Positions 31,501-44,800 of a DNA stretch of 64,000 nucleotides are shown in pieces (positions within the stretch are counted from its first letter, which is position 1; each line of letters begins with the position of its first letter). A program made the position numbers and the translations under genes. The DNA is taken from contig OX442316.1 of the NCBI GenBank assembly GCA_949358305.1, forward strand, positions 13,826,001-13,890,000, in the 5' to 3' direction. Below the pieces are notes generated by a model. The model was not told the DNA's origin and did not search any database. It was given only the letters and a program-made list of their open reading frames with translations. The DNA is from Strigamia acuminata (Eukaryota; Arthropoda; Chilopoda; Geophilomorpha; Linotaeniidae).

Positions 31501-34500
31501 GTCAGATTAGAAAAGAAGGAAAAGGAGAAAAAGAAACATGGAGGCTGAGCTTGGCATCCCAAAAATTGGCTTGCCATTTCTTTTTCTTTTCTTTATTCCT
31601 TTGCCGAGCCCCTAAAAAACGCTCAATGACTGTGAATCCCCCATGGGGCAAATCCCCGCCTACATTGGTATTTCCCTGCAGCGCAAGTTGGAGGATGCAC
31701 GGATGTTGCGGTTGCTATGGAAACGAGCGCATCTTTACGTGCCAGCCCCACGTGCGTGTAATCTCAAATTTATCACGGTCCACTAGGCGTTTTTTCTCGC
31801 CAAATTGCAGCTCCCGTGGCTAAAACATGCGCGCACAGGCGTCGGACATGATAGGAGAGAAGTTGTAATGGATTTTTGCTTTGTTTTTCGGGTTTGTGAA
31901 ATAATAAAGGAAATGAATTGTGCTAAGCTTCAATATAAACTTAAGTGAATTAAAAAAAAGGGTAAAGTGAAGTGCGAGAAATAAATATGGGACGAAAAAA
32001 GTGGTGAGAGAGAATAAGAAAAGAAAAGAAAAGAAAAGAAACGAAAAGAAATAAAAAAGGAAAGAAATTCTTAATGAAAATGTCACCACAGGAAACAACC
32101 AGTGTCGTTTTTTAATTTGGGAATAAAAAAATTGAAGCAAAAATCCATAGAAAGAGCGAGACAAAAAAATTAGAAATAAAAGAAGAAAAAAACTGTGAAA
32201 GTTAATTCGAGAAATTGAAAACTGTTTATCTTCGAATTACATGCGCAGGAAAAAAAATCGTTTATGTGAAACTCGGCAGGTGCGATGATAAAACATGTAT
32301 GTTAAGGTGAGAGCGCCATATTTAATTGACGAAAAAAAAAATTAAATTATTTTTTTAAATTAAATAAATTTTTTTTTTTTAGATCAATAAATGATTGGAA
32401 TAAAAATCGGAGCAAATTTAGTTTCTTAGAAGAAGTCGCGAGCACGTAAAGTTGTCGTGGGAAAACAAATAATTAAGAAAGTCTTGTTCCATTCAGAACA
32501 ATCATCTTGAGAGTAGAACCGCATGTGCACAAGAATCATCAAAAGAGATGTTTGGCTAATGAGAAAATATTTGCATAAGCTTTAAAAAAAAGTTTTTTTA
32601 AAAAAAATATAAAGAAAATATAATTCGAGAAAAATTATAATTAACATCAAATATCGATGAATTTTAAACGAAAAAACAAATTTTTCCAACATTTTTTACG
32701 CTTCTAATCACCACAAAGTGAGTGAGACACTTTTATCCGGTTTTATCACACTCGCACATTAATTCCTGTTACTAATCTACTTCCGATAAATAACCAATTA
32801 CAATTATCCACTACTCGATAACCTTTTACTCTGATTTGCCCACTCCAGTCAGTTTGTCAGCTTTGGACACTTCATCATTTCCACTTTGACGAAACTCAAA
32901 ACCAAAAGTGTCAAAAAGTGATTTTCGTCTCGTTTGCGTCTCATTTGTGTCACGAAAACACAAAAACGGCAATTGTGACTGACATTTCACATCGCTTCAA
33001 TTAAAATCTCAACCCGCGGTGCAAAATTCCTGACAAATTTATCACAAATTTACTTTCCCCTTTAAACTTCCGGTGCAAAATTAAACAACTAAAATCAATA
33101 CACAAAAAAAAAAAAAAAAAAAAAAAAGAAAACACAAATAAAAAACGAACTTTATATTTTTTTTTCGAAAAAGTAAAATCTTAACGCTTGCAAGAAAGGT
33201 GAAGCAATGCAGCAAAGCAAATCTCAAATTACAAAGAAAAGCTCCTCCAATCAGCGAAATGAACAAAAACGACGACTTCATTTCCTGCCGAGGCATAACG
33301 CAGATAGAGGGCAGATCGAATTTCCTGAACGCACATCGTGCTCACAAATATTTTCCATATCGTTTTAAGACGGAGCGTCTCATCAGAGAGAGGTAAAAGG
33401 GGGAAGGAAAACTTGCACTTTCACTTCATTTGGCTTTGATGCATTTTATTGCGCAGGCAAATCTCATTCGCTTAAATTGTATGCTCTGGGTGACCTCGAG
33501 AGAGAACTCAAACTCACTCGTCGAGTGGCTCAATTAATTGCAAGCTTCAGTTTAATGAGTTGGCACCAGCCAAAGACAAGGCACTCCTATACAGACTCGC
33601 CTTGTCACTACTAAACTTCATAATTCAGTGCAACGTATCAAGTTCCAATGGGAAATATTTTTTTTCTTCTTTCTTTATTTGATTGACAACACACCCTCAT
33701 CCCAACTGAATTACAATAACCCCCTACGATTGGTGGCTAACCAATTGGTGTCATAAAAGACCATTCTCATGAGACTTGCCTCCCAAAAGAAAACTCACAG
33801 CCCCAGCTGCAACCGAATTGCTTAATTAAATAGTTTTGCAAGGCACGTCGCAATTGAAGTCTTATCAAAATCAAACAACTCAACTAAATTAAACTATAAA
33901 TATCAACTTACCTTTCAGATTTGTGTACATTTTTAACTCTATAAATCAATTTATATCAATTTAAATTGTTATTTGTTTGAACTATCATAACAAACCCAAT
34001 TTGTCGAGCTTTTCCGACATATTTATCCATAAAATAAACAAACTTTACTGCATGAAAACCTTGAAAATAAACATAACTAACAATAATAATCGCTTTTCCA
34101 TATTTTATAATTTCCTCCACCCTTCCTTAAGCGTTTAAGTTTGATGTCGTTTTAATGACACTGACAGTGACACGTTTAAAAAAGGTTCGACAGAAGAAGA
34201 CGAAAAAATACCTTCGAACGACCAATCTAAGTCCCAAGTGATGCAGTTTGAATCTTAAGCTCATTGCATACTAATAGGGTTAACTTACCCCAATTGAAGA
34301 GCGGAAAAAACCTCGAGTTTCTACCGAATTTCTCTATTCATCACGCCGTAGATATTCTGTAAACATTGCCGCAAATCCTATTGTTTGCGCACATCAGTGT
34401 CAATTGACAGTAATGACTTGTTGCATTGCAAAGCACTACATTAAATGCATAATCCGTTCATTTGCATCGACGACGAATGCTAATCCTCACAGCTTTTCAA

Positions 34501-37500
34501 ATTTATTCTAATTACGCTTAATATACAATCTCATTTTTATCGTGCTTGAAAAATGCCAGTTTCAAACTGACATTCTCTCTCTCTCTCTCTCTCAAGAGAC
34601 CATAACTTAAATCCACCTAATTTCCAAACACGTTGAGAAAGTGCAGAACTAAGTACAAAAAGTTCCATAAAAAAATAAAAATTTATATATAAAAAATAAA
34701 CTTTATAAAAAAAAAAAATTTAAAAAAATCGCCATTAATTGGCAAGATGTTTAGACTAAAATATGGTGTTGCGTGCCATCCTCAGAGATACAATACAATG
34801 CGTGCTGACTCATTCCTTTTCTGGCAAAGACATTCCCAACTCCCCGTCGGCTCCGATCACGACCCCTAGTGGTGTGACTCGGCAGTTTATCAACGCTGAG
34901 GGAGGTCGAAATCAACTGTCTTTGGCCCAGACACCTCGGAGGCCTAATCCATTTACTCCTCTAATTATGGGCGAGCCTTTCCATTAAGATCCAATTTGTA
35001 GGCTCATGGCCGAAGGAACAAATGGGTGTGGCCTCGCTTTAGGACCAATTCAACACTTTGGCGGCTCGAAATTAAAGGAACACCATGGAAACGCTACGAA
35101 AAAATTAGATTTTTGGAATACTCGATTGCTAGTCACGTGACGTTGAGTTAGGATAAAAGTTCAATTGATTAAAGGCGACCGCCGCCTCCCGCTCTTATTA
35201 TGTGCGAGAAAAACATGAAAACTCGTTTAAAAACTTCTGAAACATTTTTAGAATTTAATTTTGCTGGCAATTAGTAAACGCGGTATTTAATTGCAAAAGA
35301 GCTTTTGGGCCTGTTGGTCATCCTCAGTGGAATACTGATCAATACGATCAATGTTGCTTTTTATACGTTTTTTTTGTGTAGTGAAATCACTGCTAAGCGA
35401 GCTCAAATATGCTAATCTGATCCATACATGCTTGTGATTTATGAAAAAAATTTGCAGAGTTATGCAAAAGTATGCATTAAGTATATTATTTGTACATTAA
35501 ATAATGCATTTCATAATACAATTGAAAAATGATATTTGCCAAACAATAATATTGGGAAACACATATAATACATTTTACAAAATGCAAACCAACACGCAAA
35601 AATGTATTTAAAAAGGCACTCTCGTGAAACCTGGAGTCCGGCACTCCAATTCTTATCACTTGTTTTTACGATAATTCGTAACGCTGCCCTTGCGCAGCTC
35701 CCCCTGTATAAAACCATGAATAAACCAACACTTATGCAAATACTTCTGTACGTGATGCCTCGACAACAATCAGTGCAATCCAAAGCAAGAAATACAACAA
35801 AACCCAACGCATTTCAATATAATTTCAATGTATTTTTGGTTAGGGTCCATTTTGCGAGTGAACTTCTTGAGTTATTTTTTGTCTTTTCACTAATTGCATT
35901 GTGCCGAGAACAATGGGAGAAATGGTTGAGAAAGGCACTTTATTGGAATGAATTGGTCCAATTATTTTCAGTGTCCAAATTAATTTGGCAAAAGAAAAAG
36001 TTTAGGTGAGTGTTGGTTGTAATTGAATTGACTTTGTGCGGCTTTAAACGAAAAATTTAAATGCGTAAAACTTTTGAGACCCGTATATTTTAACGCTGTG
36101 TTTAAAATTTACGGTAATTGCCTACAAATTATACCAACAGCTCCAATTCAAACATGGGCTTTGACGAGCATTCATGAATTCATTACGAGAACACCTGTTT
36201 TCCAAACTTCAGTTAGCAGGATTGATTAATAAAGCCCTGCTCTATGCCTTGTAGTTACCGGCAAATCCAAATATTGCAATTCCCCAGATACAAAGTCATT
36301 CCGCCCGCACTTTCGTCTGTGATCCTGCTGCAGAAATTACGCGCTCACCTTTATATTATTCATCATCGTGATGAGAAAGGTGCAGCGTTTCCATTATCAG
36401 CTTCCACTACACTGCATCTGTTCGGAAATTGGGGGTCCCGTGATGGAGCAATCAGCATCGGAAGAGAATCACCATCCACCATATTTAATTCACTCGCGGA
36501 AGGCTGACGTCGATGATCCGCCTCTTCAGTTTACAACCTAAAAAGAAAGAAAAGAAAGAAAGGGAAAAATCAGCATTGATCTCGTTAAGTTATGTTGTTG
36601 CAACGCTAATTAATTCAAACTTTCAAATATTCAAACTCAATCACGTATAAGCCTCTCACCTAGAATAATAAGTCCTTAGCATCAATAAATCACACTCTTG
36701 GACATAACTTATTGTTATCAAGAAAGGGGCCTCCTGTGATAACGATGAACATAACCAGTAAATATTCATCGTTTAAAAATTCCGAGACCAAAATGTCACT
36801 TCTTGACGCTATAAAAACACCACGCTACAAGAATAATATATTGCCATACGAACATTATAATGTACCAAAGATATACTCTAGTGCTCCTCAACTATAAGTT
36901 CATGAACTTGAATCAAAAGTTCACGTTCGTTTTTCAGATTTTTTTTTAGAAATTAAAATGTTTTTTGTTACATTTTGTGGATTGCAGATGACAAAAAAAC
37001 ACTTTTTTTTTAGTAAAGCAGTCATTTCTACCGCTTTCATGGCTGTTTTCATTGTAAAAAGTGATTAGAAATGAATGTTTTGATGATGAAAACGTCATCT
37101 AAACATTTAAACTAACATTTTTGCAACGTTTTCATCAATCACACACCCAAGTTATTTTTATTTCCACCAAACTTATTTCCGGACCACCAGCCTCTTGCTC
37201 GCGGACTACCAATGGTCCTCAAACCACACTTTGCTCTAATGAAACCAATACAATCTATTCTAAAAGACTGCACGTTAAATAATATTTTTGCAAAACCTCT
37301 TGCACTACCTGAAGAAATCCCTTTTTAAAAAAATATTTTATTTCTCCAAATCAATCGATACAGAAGCCAAGACTTATATCGTCCCTCTTACATTGATTTA
37401 ATTGATAACCCCCACCTTTGCGATCTGTCGGACAACTTTCTTAAAGACCCAACCTCGCTTTCCCACAGAAACAACATTTAATATTTGACACAGCTTTTCT

Positions 37501-40500
37501 TGCCAAACAAACAGTGTGCATTCTTGATATAAGCAACAAACTTTTACTACTAACCTTTTATTGCAAGTGTAACTTCAACTTCTATTTACGTGATGATGAC
37601 AATTTGTCTTTTACAGCACAAACCATACACGACACACTTTGAATTTCGTATTGGTGCTTGTATATACGTGCTTGTTTTATTGTCGTGTGTGATCATACAC
37701 AGCTATATGGCTTCAAAGCCTTGCTCAATAACAGTCTCCTAATCCACATGGATTGCCAAAGTTACAACCGACCTCTCGGGAATTGCGAAAAATCGAGTGA
37801 TTGCCATTTACTTTGACGGATTTAATCAATCAAACGGAATTGCCATTCCAAGTAGCAGCAGTGCCACACGTTGTTTTATTTATTGAAAAGTATTGCCAAC
37901 TCTGAGAATCTTCTATTTTAAATAGCCATAAACAGAAAAGAAAGTCGCAAATTCTTTCCCTGTGGGAGTTTGTCAACCGCACCAAAACATAAGACCAAAA
38001 CAAACAAACCCCAACCTCAACCTGCTGGCCACTAATTACCTTCCCCGCCGTCCACCAAGCACACACAGAATAACAATGGCTCCCAGATTGGTCAATCAAG
38101 AGCACGCAGGAAAGGGAAGAGGCGAGCATTGCGTCTTAAAGTTGAAACTTCGACTCTAAGCTGCAATAACTCAGGGAATGAAATTTTCTCTCAACATTCT
38201 GTATCTTTCGATGTCGGACGACTGTTGATATTCAAGCGAGAAGTCGAGATAGATGGATTTTTCGAAGGCATTCTCTTTGCCTCTCCCGAGAATCTATTCC
38301 CACACTTATTTTCTTCCCCTCGAAAAAACGTGAATCGAATGAAAGAAGGGTCGAAGTTATGGTTTGGTTGGCTAAGAAGCCAAAGAAGAAAATGCGTGTT
38401 TAGCACGCCTCGAGAGTTTTCGTGGCACGTGTTCAATTTCCCGCACTTGTTATGAGTATAGCAAAAATGAAGCTACTGTGTATAGTGTAGAAAGAAATGA
38501 TAAATCGCTATTCACGACATTTTAAAAGTTAGAAGTTTTTTTTTCTTCTCCTTTTTCCTTTTCTTTTCTTTTCTTCTCTTTATTAGGAAATTTTTTCTCT
38601 TTTTCCGCGTTTTGTTCGAAAAAATTACAGCGCCCAAGAAGGAAAAATGAAAAGTATTGGAATTTTACAAAAACCCATCTCGTAATGTGTGCTAAAAGAC
38701 AACGTGTCAGAAAAGTTGAAAGGTTTTGGATTGGAACTAAGTTTTTAATTTATGATTTCACACATAAAAAAACGTGTCGGAGTATAAAAAAAAAAAATAT
38801 AGAAAAAAAAAAGTAACCTGGCTTTAAAATGTTAGATGTACGACAAGCTTCTGCCACGGTTCCTGAATTCATTCCAGTTTTCATCACTTTTCTTTACTTT
38901 TTTCCTCCTCGTAACTCAAATAATAAAAAGAGAACTATTTGTGGCATTTTTATGTCAATTTTTTCTGATAAAGAAAAAAAAAATATTTTGACTTACTTTA
39001 TTCCTCCGGAGATAAGTGCAAAATGTATGAAAAAGGCATTTTTACGAAGAATATTTATTTGTTATGTTTCAAATTACTATTTTCTTTCCAAAATGTATGT
39101 TTTGACAAGTTGCCTGACTGCCTGCGTGGTAAGAAACTGTTATTGCACACATTTTTATTATTTAATGCGACTTTTTTGTTTTCCACGCATTGTTTTGCTT
39201 CTAATGACCACTCAAATAAACAAAAAATGTATACAAACAGGGGGACAATTTATGTGCCTTATCTCTTGTCTAATTGCCTGTAGTTCTGTCTGTTTGATGG
39301 CTTATAACTCGATTAAAACTGCATTCCCTAGCATTTGACTGCCATCCGCGCCCGGCTATTTTCATATTAAGCTGCTTTCCCTGCAATACATCCATCCACT
39401 TTATTACGACCGTTTTTTTTAAGCTCGTGTAAACGCATCTAATTGTGACTAATAAATAAATGTAGACGTTCACAGACGACAGAAACTAATGTTGAATACA
39501 GGATTAAATTTCCTCCGACAGAATTATTTACCATGAATGGAAAATGCCACCGATGCAGTATGCAAACAAAACCGACCGGTGACTTGTGCACTTTTTCTAA
39601 TCAAAACATTTCCATGGAAACGGTTATTGTGTCGACTTGTGTGGATGTACGGAGCGAAGGCAATAACCGTAAAAACTAGAAGACTCGCGAGAGTCGTTCA
39701 TTTTACTATTCCCACTTCAACTTGGCTTGAGTTGTGCATCAAACACCTTGTCAATACCAACACCTACTATAGTCAATTTTAAAAAATTAATCCAACTTAT
39801 CAAAAATATATTTTACAATATATTAAGAATATTATTTGTTCATTAATTAATGCATTCCATAATAAAATTGACAAAACTCGATTCGAAAATGCATTCATAT
39901 AAAAAACAATAGCATTCCTAAATGCACAGTATTACATAATGCATTCCCGTGAAACCCATTGCAATACAATTCCAATATTATTAAACTATATATTAATTCA
40001 AAAGCGAAAATTTAAAACAGAAATCATTTTCACTTTTAAAAATTTATTGCTTTCTGTATACGCAACCCAATAATTCTTTCTCAGTAGCAGATAAAAACCA
40101 AAGATGGCGAAATTGAAATTCCTATCCCTTTTTCGTGGCCAATATTGCCCCATCTTTCTATACCACAAAGCTTGTAAACTGCTGAGAATGTGAAAAATTC
40201 TCATTTCCCGATTATGCTCCCCAAACATTTCCTCATATAAAAACCCAATACAATATTTATCGTTATTCCCTCATATATAAATACATAAACATATAAAAAT
40301 AAAAGAGACAATATATTCACTTTTTCATCCCATTTTTACGGCATTAGGTCTTAAATCTATTGACTTTTCTACTTTCCAATTTCGTCCTACATGATGTAAT
40401 AAAAAAAGTTAAACTCATCGCCACGCCGCCCAATCTACACACAATTCACCTCCTCGCATTTCAATGAAGACCGAACAAGCCAAACTCACTTGTTATCTCG

Positions 40501-41319
40501 GGATCAGGAGAAGAGAATCTAAGAAAAAAACCATCCACACCCAGAAAGGTTTCTATTAGTGTGGATTTGACTGGGTTGCTGATCCGATGCCCACCCAAGA
40601 CCCAAGTTTGCTGGTGCACGCGCTCCGAATTTACAAACTCCCGAGGCAACTCATTCACTTGCACGAGACTAGATCTGGAATTATCTTCCGAACCACAAGC
40701 TTTTTCCCCGACTGCTGTGGGCTGGAAAAAAAAAATTTCAATGTATTCGACCAAAAAACAAAAAAATAAAAAAAAGGAAAAAAAAATTCGGATTACCTTT
40801 TTTTCTTTTCTTTTGAATATATTCTGGCTGATGCAACCAAGCAGCCTCTCCAATCTGCCAGCTTGTATAAATGGTCACGAGATCCTCGTAGGGATTGTGT
40901 ATGAAATGATGGCAGCAACCCTGCAGGGTAGCTGGCTGTTTTCTTGCGCCAATTTAAATGATACATTAAACATGAGGTCGTTCTAACTTCTAAGGTAATT
41001 CCATCCTACGCTGGACCGCGGATATTAAAAATAATAATTTTTTCCTTGTCTTAGATTAAAAAAGTTTAGATTATCTCGTTTTTTTTTAATCATTTTTTAT
41101 GAAAGTCAAGAGTTTTGAATTAGATTACCAGATGAAAAGATATGCAATACTATCAAAAACTTATCTCATCAAAAAACCAAAAACCTATTTAATTTTGCGT
41201 AATAATTAACCACTTCCGAAGCAAGCCCTCTTCCATTTTTTTAAAAAAAATCAACTTATACAGTATAATAGGATATAATTGAAATAAACATGTACACTTA
41301 ATGTCTTTTTTTCTATATA
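25513..41319. other. Gene-free stretch with microsatellites and GC-rich islands
   Basis: No gene supported. A GC-richer island at about 25980-27340 has many overlapping frames on both strands (longest 174 codons, minus, 25997-26521), none with a recognisable domain. Simple repeats: (ATT)n 30511-30536, AAAAG-type purine tract 32010-32050, (CT)n 34574-34593, T-rich tract 38540-38580. AT-rich dispersed repeat copies lie around 35450-35640 and 39800-39970. The 135-codon + frame at 35602-36009 overlaps the first of these and is not convincing. Confidence 0.5.
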
Positions 41320-41813
41320 CCGTATCTTCTCGAGTAAGAGCTGTGGCTCTAATTCAAAACGGGCATACTGAGCCGCGGCGCTTAATCGAGGGCAGCTCTT
41401 ATTACAATTGTTTACCATATTTTAATTAAAATTTCAATTTTTCCATTGAAATTTCAATTTTTCCATTAAAATTTCAATTTTTCCATTGAAATTTCACTTT
41501 TTCCATTGAAATTTCACTTTCTCCATTGAAATTTCACTTTTTCCATTGAAATTTCACTTTTTCCATTAAAATTTCACTTTTTCCATTGAAATTTCACTTT
41601 TTCCATTGAAATTTCAATTTTTCCATTGAAATTTCAATTTTTCCATTGAAATTTCAATTTTTTCATTGAAATTTCAATTTTTCCATTGAAATTTCACTTT
41701 TTTTTTAAAATTTTCTATCTAAATAACCATCATCATCGACGAATATCTCATTAACCGTTTCCTATTCGAGGGCGGCTACAAAACGAGGACTCCTCTTAAT
41801 TGAGAAAATACGG
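41320..41813. mobile_element. Non-autonomous TIR element (MITE) with TA target duplication
   Basis: The left end CCGTATCTTCTCGAGTAAGA and the reverse complement of the right end CCGTATTTTCTCAATTAAGA match at 17 of 20 positions, with dinucleotide TA on each side (41318-41319, 41814-41815). Subterminal GGGCAGC/GGGCGGC blocks near 41390 and 41772 are also similar. No ORF. TA duplication suggests a Tc1/mariner-like mobiliser. The centre is taken up by a minisatellite. Confidence 0.75.
41425..41704. repeat. 20-bp minisatellite, 14 units
   Basis: Units ATTGAAATTTCAATTTTTCC, with A/G and A/C variants (ATTAAA..., ...TTTCAC...), repeat exactly every 20 bases from 41425 to 41704. Each unit holds the palindrome GAAATTTC. 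The variant units are mixed, consistent with expansion by local duplication inside the surrounding TIR element. Confidence 0.95.
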
Positions 41814-41815
41814 TA

Positions 41816-44800
41816 TTATATATTATATTATATTATAGAATAAAATATTCGAATTACATTAACTCCTATAATGTTCTCTTTAAAAAAAGACAATCGCAAA
41901 AATGTTAACATCGATTAAAATAACATGTCAAATTCTTATGCAAAAAAATTATTTTCGAGGCCCTATAGTCTATTTAGTTTTATGCTAAGTCCAGCACTGA
42001 TTTTTCTAATTAAAAATTGCTAAACTTTCTCCCAAAAACTATGTCAGTGCGTGTTCTACTTCAACAGAACTACAGCAGATTGATTTCAATTCTTTTTAGC
42101 GAACCTAAGCCTATTTCAGAAAAGTAATCAAATGCAATCGATACAAAAAACAATTCGTCTTTCCATCAACTTTAAAACAAACATTTCTATCAAATACCGG
42201 TAACCCAAAGCAAAAAAAGAAAAAAAAAGAAAAAAAAAATCTCCAATTTATACGCCACCTAACAGTTGGGTACTCGAGTAATTAACAAGAGTAGTTCATT
42301 TAAAACGCCTGTGTCAGCTCTAGCCGTGATTGTAAAAATCGCATCACTTGTACAAACACCCTCAAGAAAAGCACCGGTAACAAGTGACACAGTAGCGAGA
42401 GGTTGAGGAATGGGGGCATGGAGGAAACTTGGTTGGTATGCGAAGGAAGTAGCGACGGAGATAGATGTGGGCGTTGATCACGGCAGCCGCCGCCTAGGTA
42501 TGGCGCAATAGGCATTCAAATTAAATTCCACTCGGCTAGCGTAAAGTTATACGGCTTAATTAATCATTGAGTTCGAGAAATTTTAGTTAGATAAAATTCT
42601 TTCCTCGCTTCAAAATGATTCTATAAATTACCTTCGCTTTTGGCTCCCAGGGGCGCTGTTGCAAGCTGTTTTAACTGTTTGTTGGTGAAGTCAAACTTTC
42701 TAGATTCTGAATTTTAATTTTTAACTTGAACGAAGACGCTTTTGTTTGCTTTGGACAGTTCCCGGCGTTTAGAATTCGGAAGCGACAACCACTGTAAAAA
42801 AAATATGGCTTTAAACGTCTTTTAATTGCTGAAAAGTTAATGTAAATTTGAACTTTGAGCTTTGTAAAGTCACATTTACAAAGATTGTAAATTTTTGTTT
42901 TAATCAATAACTTTACAAAATTAAAAAGACAATTTACAATAAACACACACAATAACTTTACGAAACAATGCATTGTGTTGAGAATTGAATAGAAATAAAG
43001 AATAGATAGTTTATCCAAAGAAAATCTTGACAGAATAGAGTGATTGACAGTTGAAAAGTGTCATCTTCATTTAGCGAAGATATGTACAATTAAGTAATTC
43101 ACTTTTTTAACGACAAAAATGAACCTTCAACTCTTCGAGCCAAGAGCAAATATTATCCTCACACCCACCCTGGTTGGTTGCACTAACCGACCTAATATTG
43201 TCCCAAATTATATGTGCCATAATCCCGTCCACAAACACCAGGTACCAGGCAGCATACATGTTGCTGCTTCAATACCTTCTCAGCATAGCTAACATCAGCA
43301 GTATCTGGCGAGGTTTTCTGGAGAAAGTGCTTTTGCTAATGGATTCAAGCAGTAATATTAATATTTAGAGTCTAGGACACAGTAGGCGCATTCATAAAGT
43401 CATTTAGACTAAACAGCATTTTAAACAACATATTTAAACTGCTTTCCAAAGTGCTCGACTCCATTGGTCAGTCTTGAGCTTTTGTCATATTGTATGACGC
43501 TCCAAGATCATCAACCGCTAGACAGAACACTGTCCTCGATCTAACTTCAAAAATGGCAGCCAAGTTAGTCTGTTTTCAGTTGCAGTGGGCATGCGCACGA
43601 CATTTAAACAACAAAACATGTTTAACTGCAGCTCTGACCACTTAGGGAAGGAATAAACGCTGACAGTGCGTTCAGGAAAAACATTTCCGTCAGCAGTGTC
43701 TTTCCGATGCCGGAAAGACAGGTATTTTCAACGAAGTTCAGGATGCGCATGCGCCTTTAATAAATTCACTTATAAATTGGTCCAGACGCGTTCAACTGTG
43801 TTCTCTCTGCATTTTCTTTACGTTCTAAAAAAATAGAATAATGATTTTTTTTGTTAACATTATAGCGTCACTGGAGTATTTGGTTTTCTATTTCTGTTTT
43901 CACTCTTGACTTATCAAGCAAATTACAAAATTCTACCTTGAGTGAAAATGGGAAATGAGATGTTTGCTTCTTTACACTTGAGGAATGCCACCATTTGGTG
44001 CGAAATTCTCCCACTTCAATGTACTATATAGTTGGAAAAATTCCTCACAGATAAAACGTTTGAAGGGATTGAGTCGATATCAAAAAAATAAATAAATAAA
44101 GAAAAAAAAGAAAAAAAAAAAAAAAAATTTCCTCCAAAACTGCCATCCCAAAGGAAATCAACACACGTACGTGTGCATGGCTGTTTAACAACTGAAAGTG
44201 TTGAACCATTTTCTATTTTTTAAACTCCGCACATAATTTGTGACCTTTTAAATCTCAACTTTCCATCACGTGCAATTGAAATGGATCGCCTTTTCCTTCC
44301 CACTCACTCCGTAATTGGTTAAATTTCACCAATTATGACCCGTAAATAAAAACGCACAACATTCTAATAAAATAAATAAATAATTCCAACATAAACCATT
44401 TACCGACTTCCATAAACTCAATTCCAACTAAACTAATGTCTTATTTACTCTTCATTTTTCCATGCCAAACAAACAGCAACAACTTTTATTCATTTTTCCA
44501 TTTTCTAACTTACTTTGCATACTTGATCACTCTTTTATTTGTTTATTCCCTAGAATGTTTGTGAATACAATCAAATAAAAGCTGCATTGTAAAGCAAACA
44601 GAAAGTGCTGGGATCTCTGACTGGGTGGAGTTTTTATTGAATTGGAAAAGAGGCCGCATGAGGGCGCCGGTTATCGCCCAACTATGGCGCGCGCATGTTG
44701 AAAGCGATTGCATGTTTATGCGCAGCATTTTCTTTTTGTGGTCAGCCGAGTCATTTTTCAATCGCCTTTTGCCTCCGAAGTGATTTAACGGCGACCCAGG

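Noticed and set aside
35602-36009. 135-codon + frame ending near a GTGAGT donor
   Set aside because: Begins inside an AT-rich dispersed repeat copy and shows no domain; the donor alone is weak evidence.
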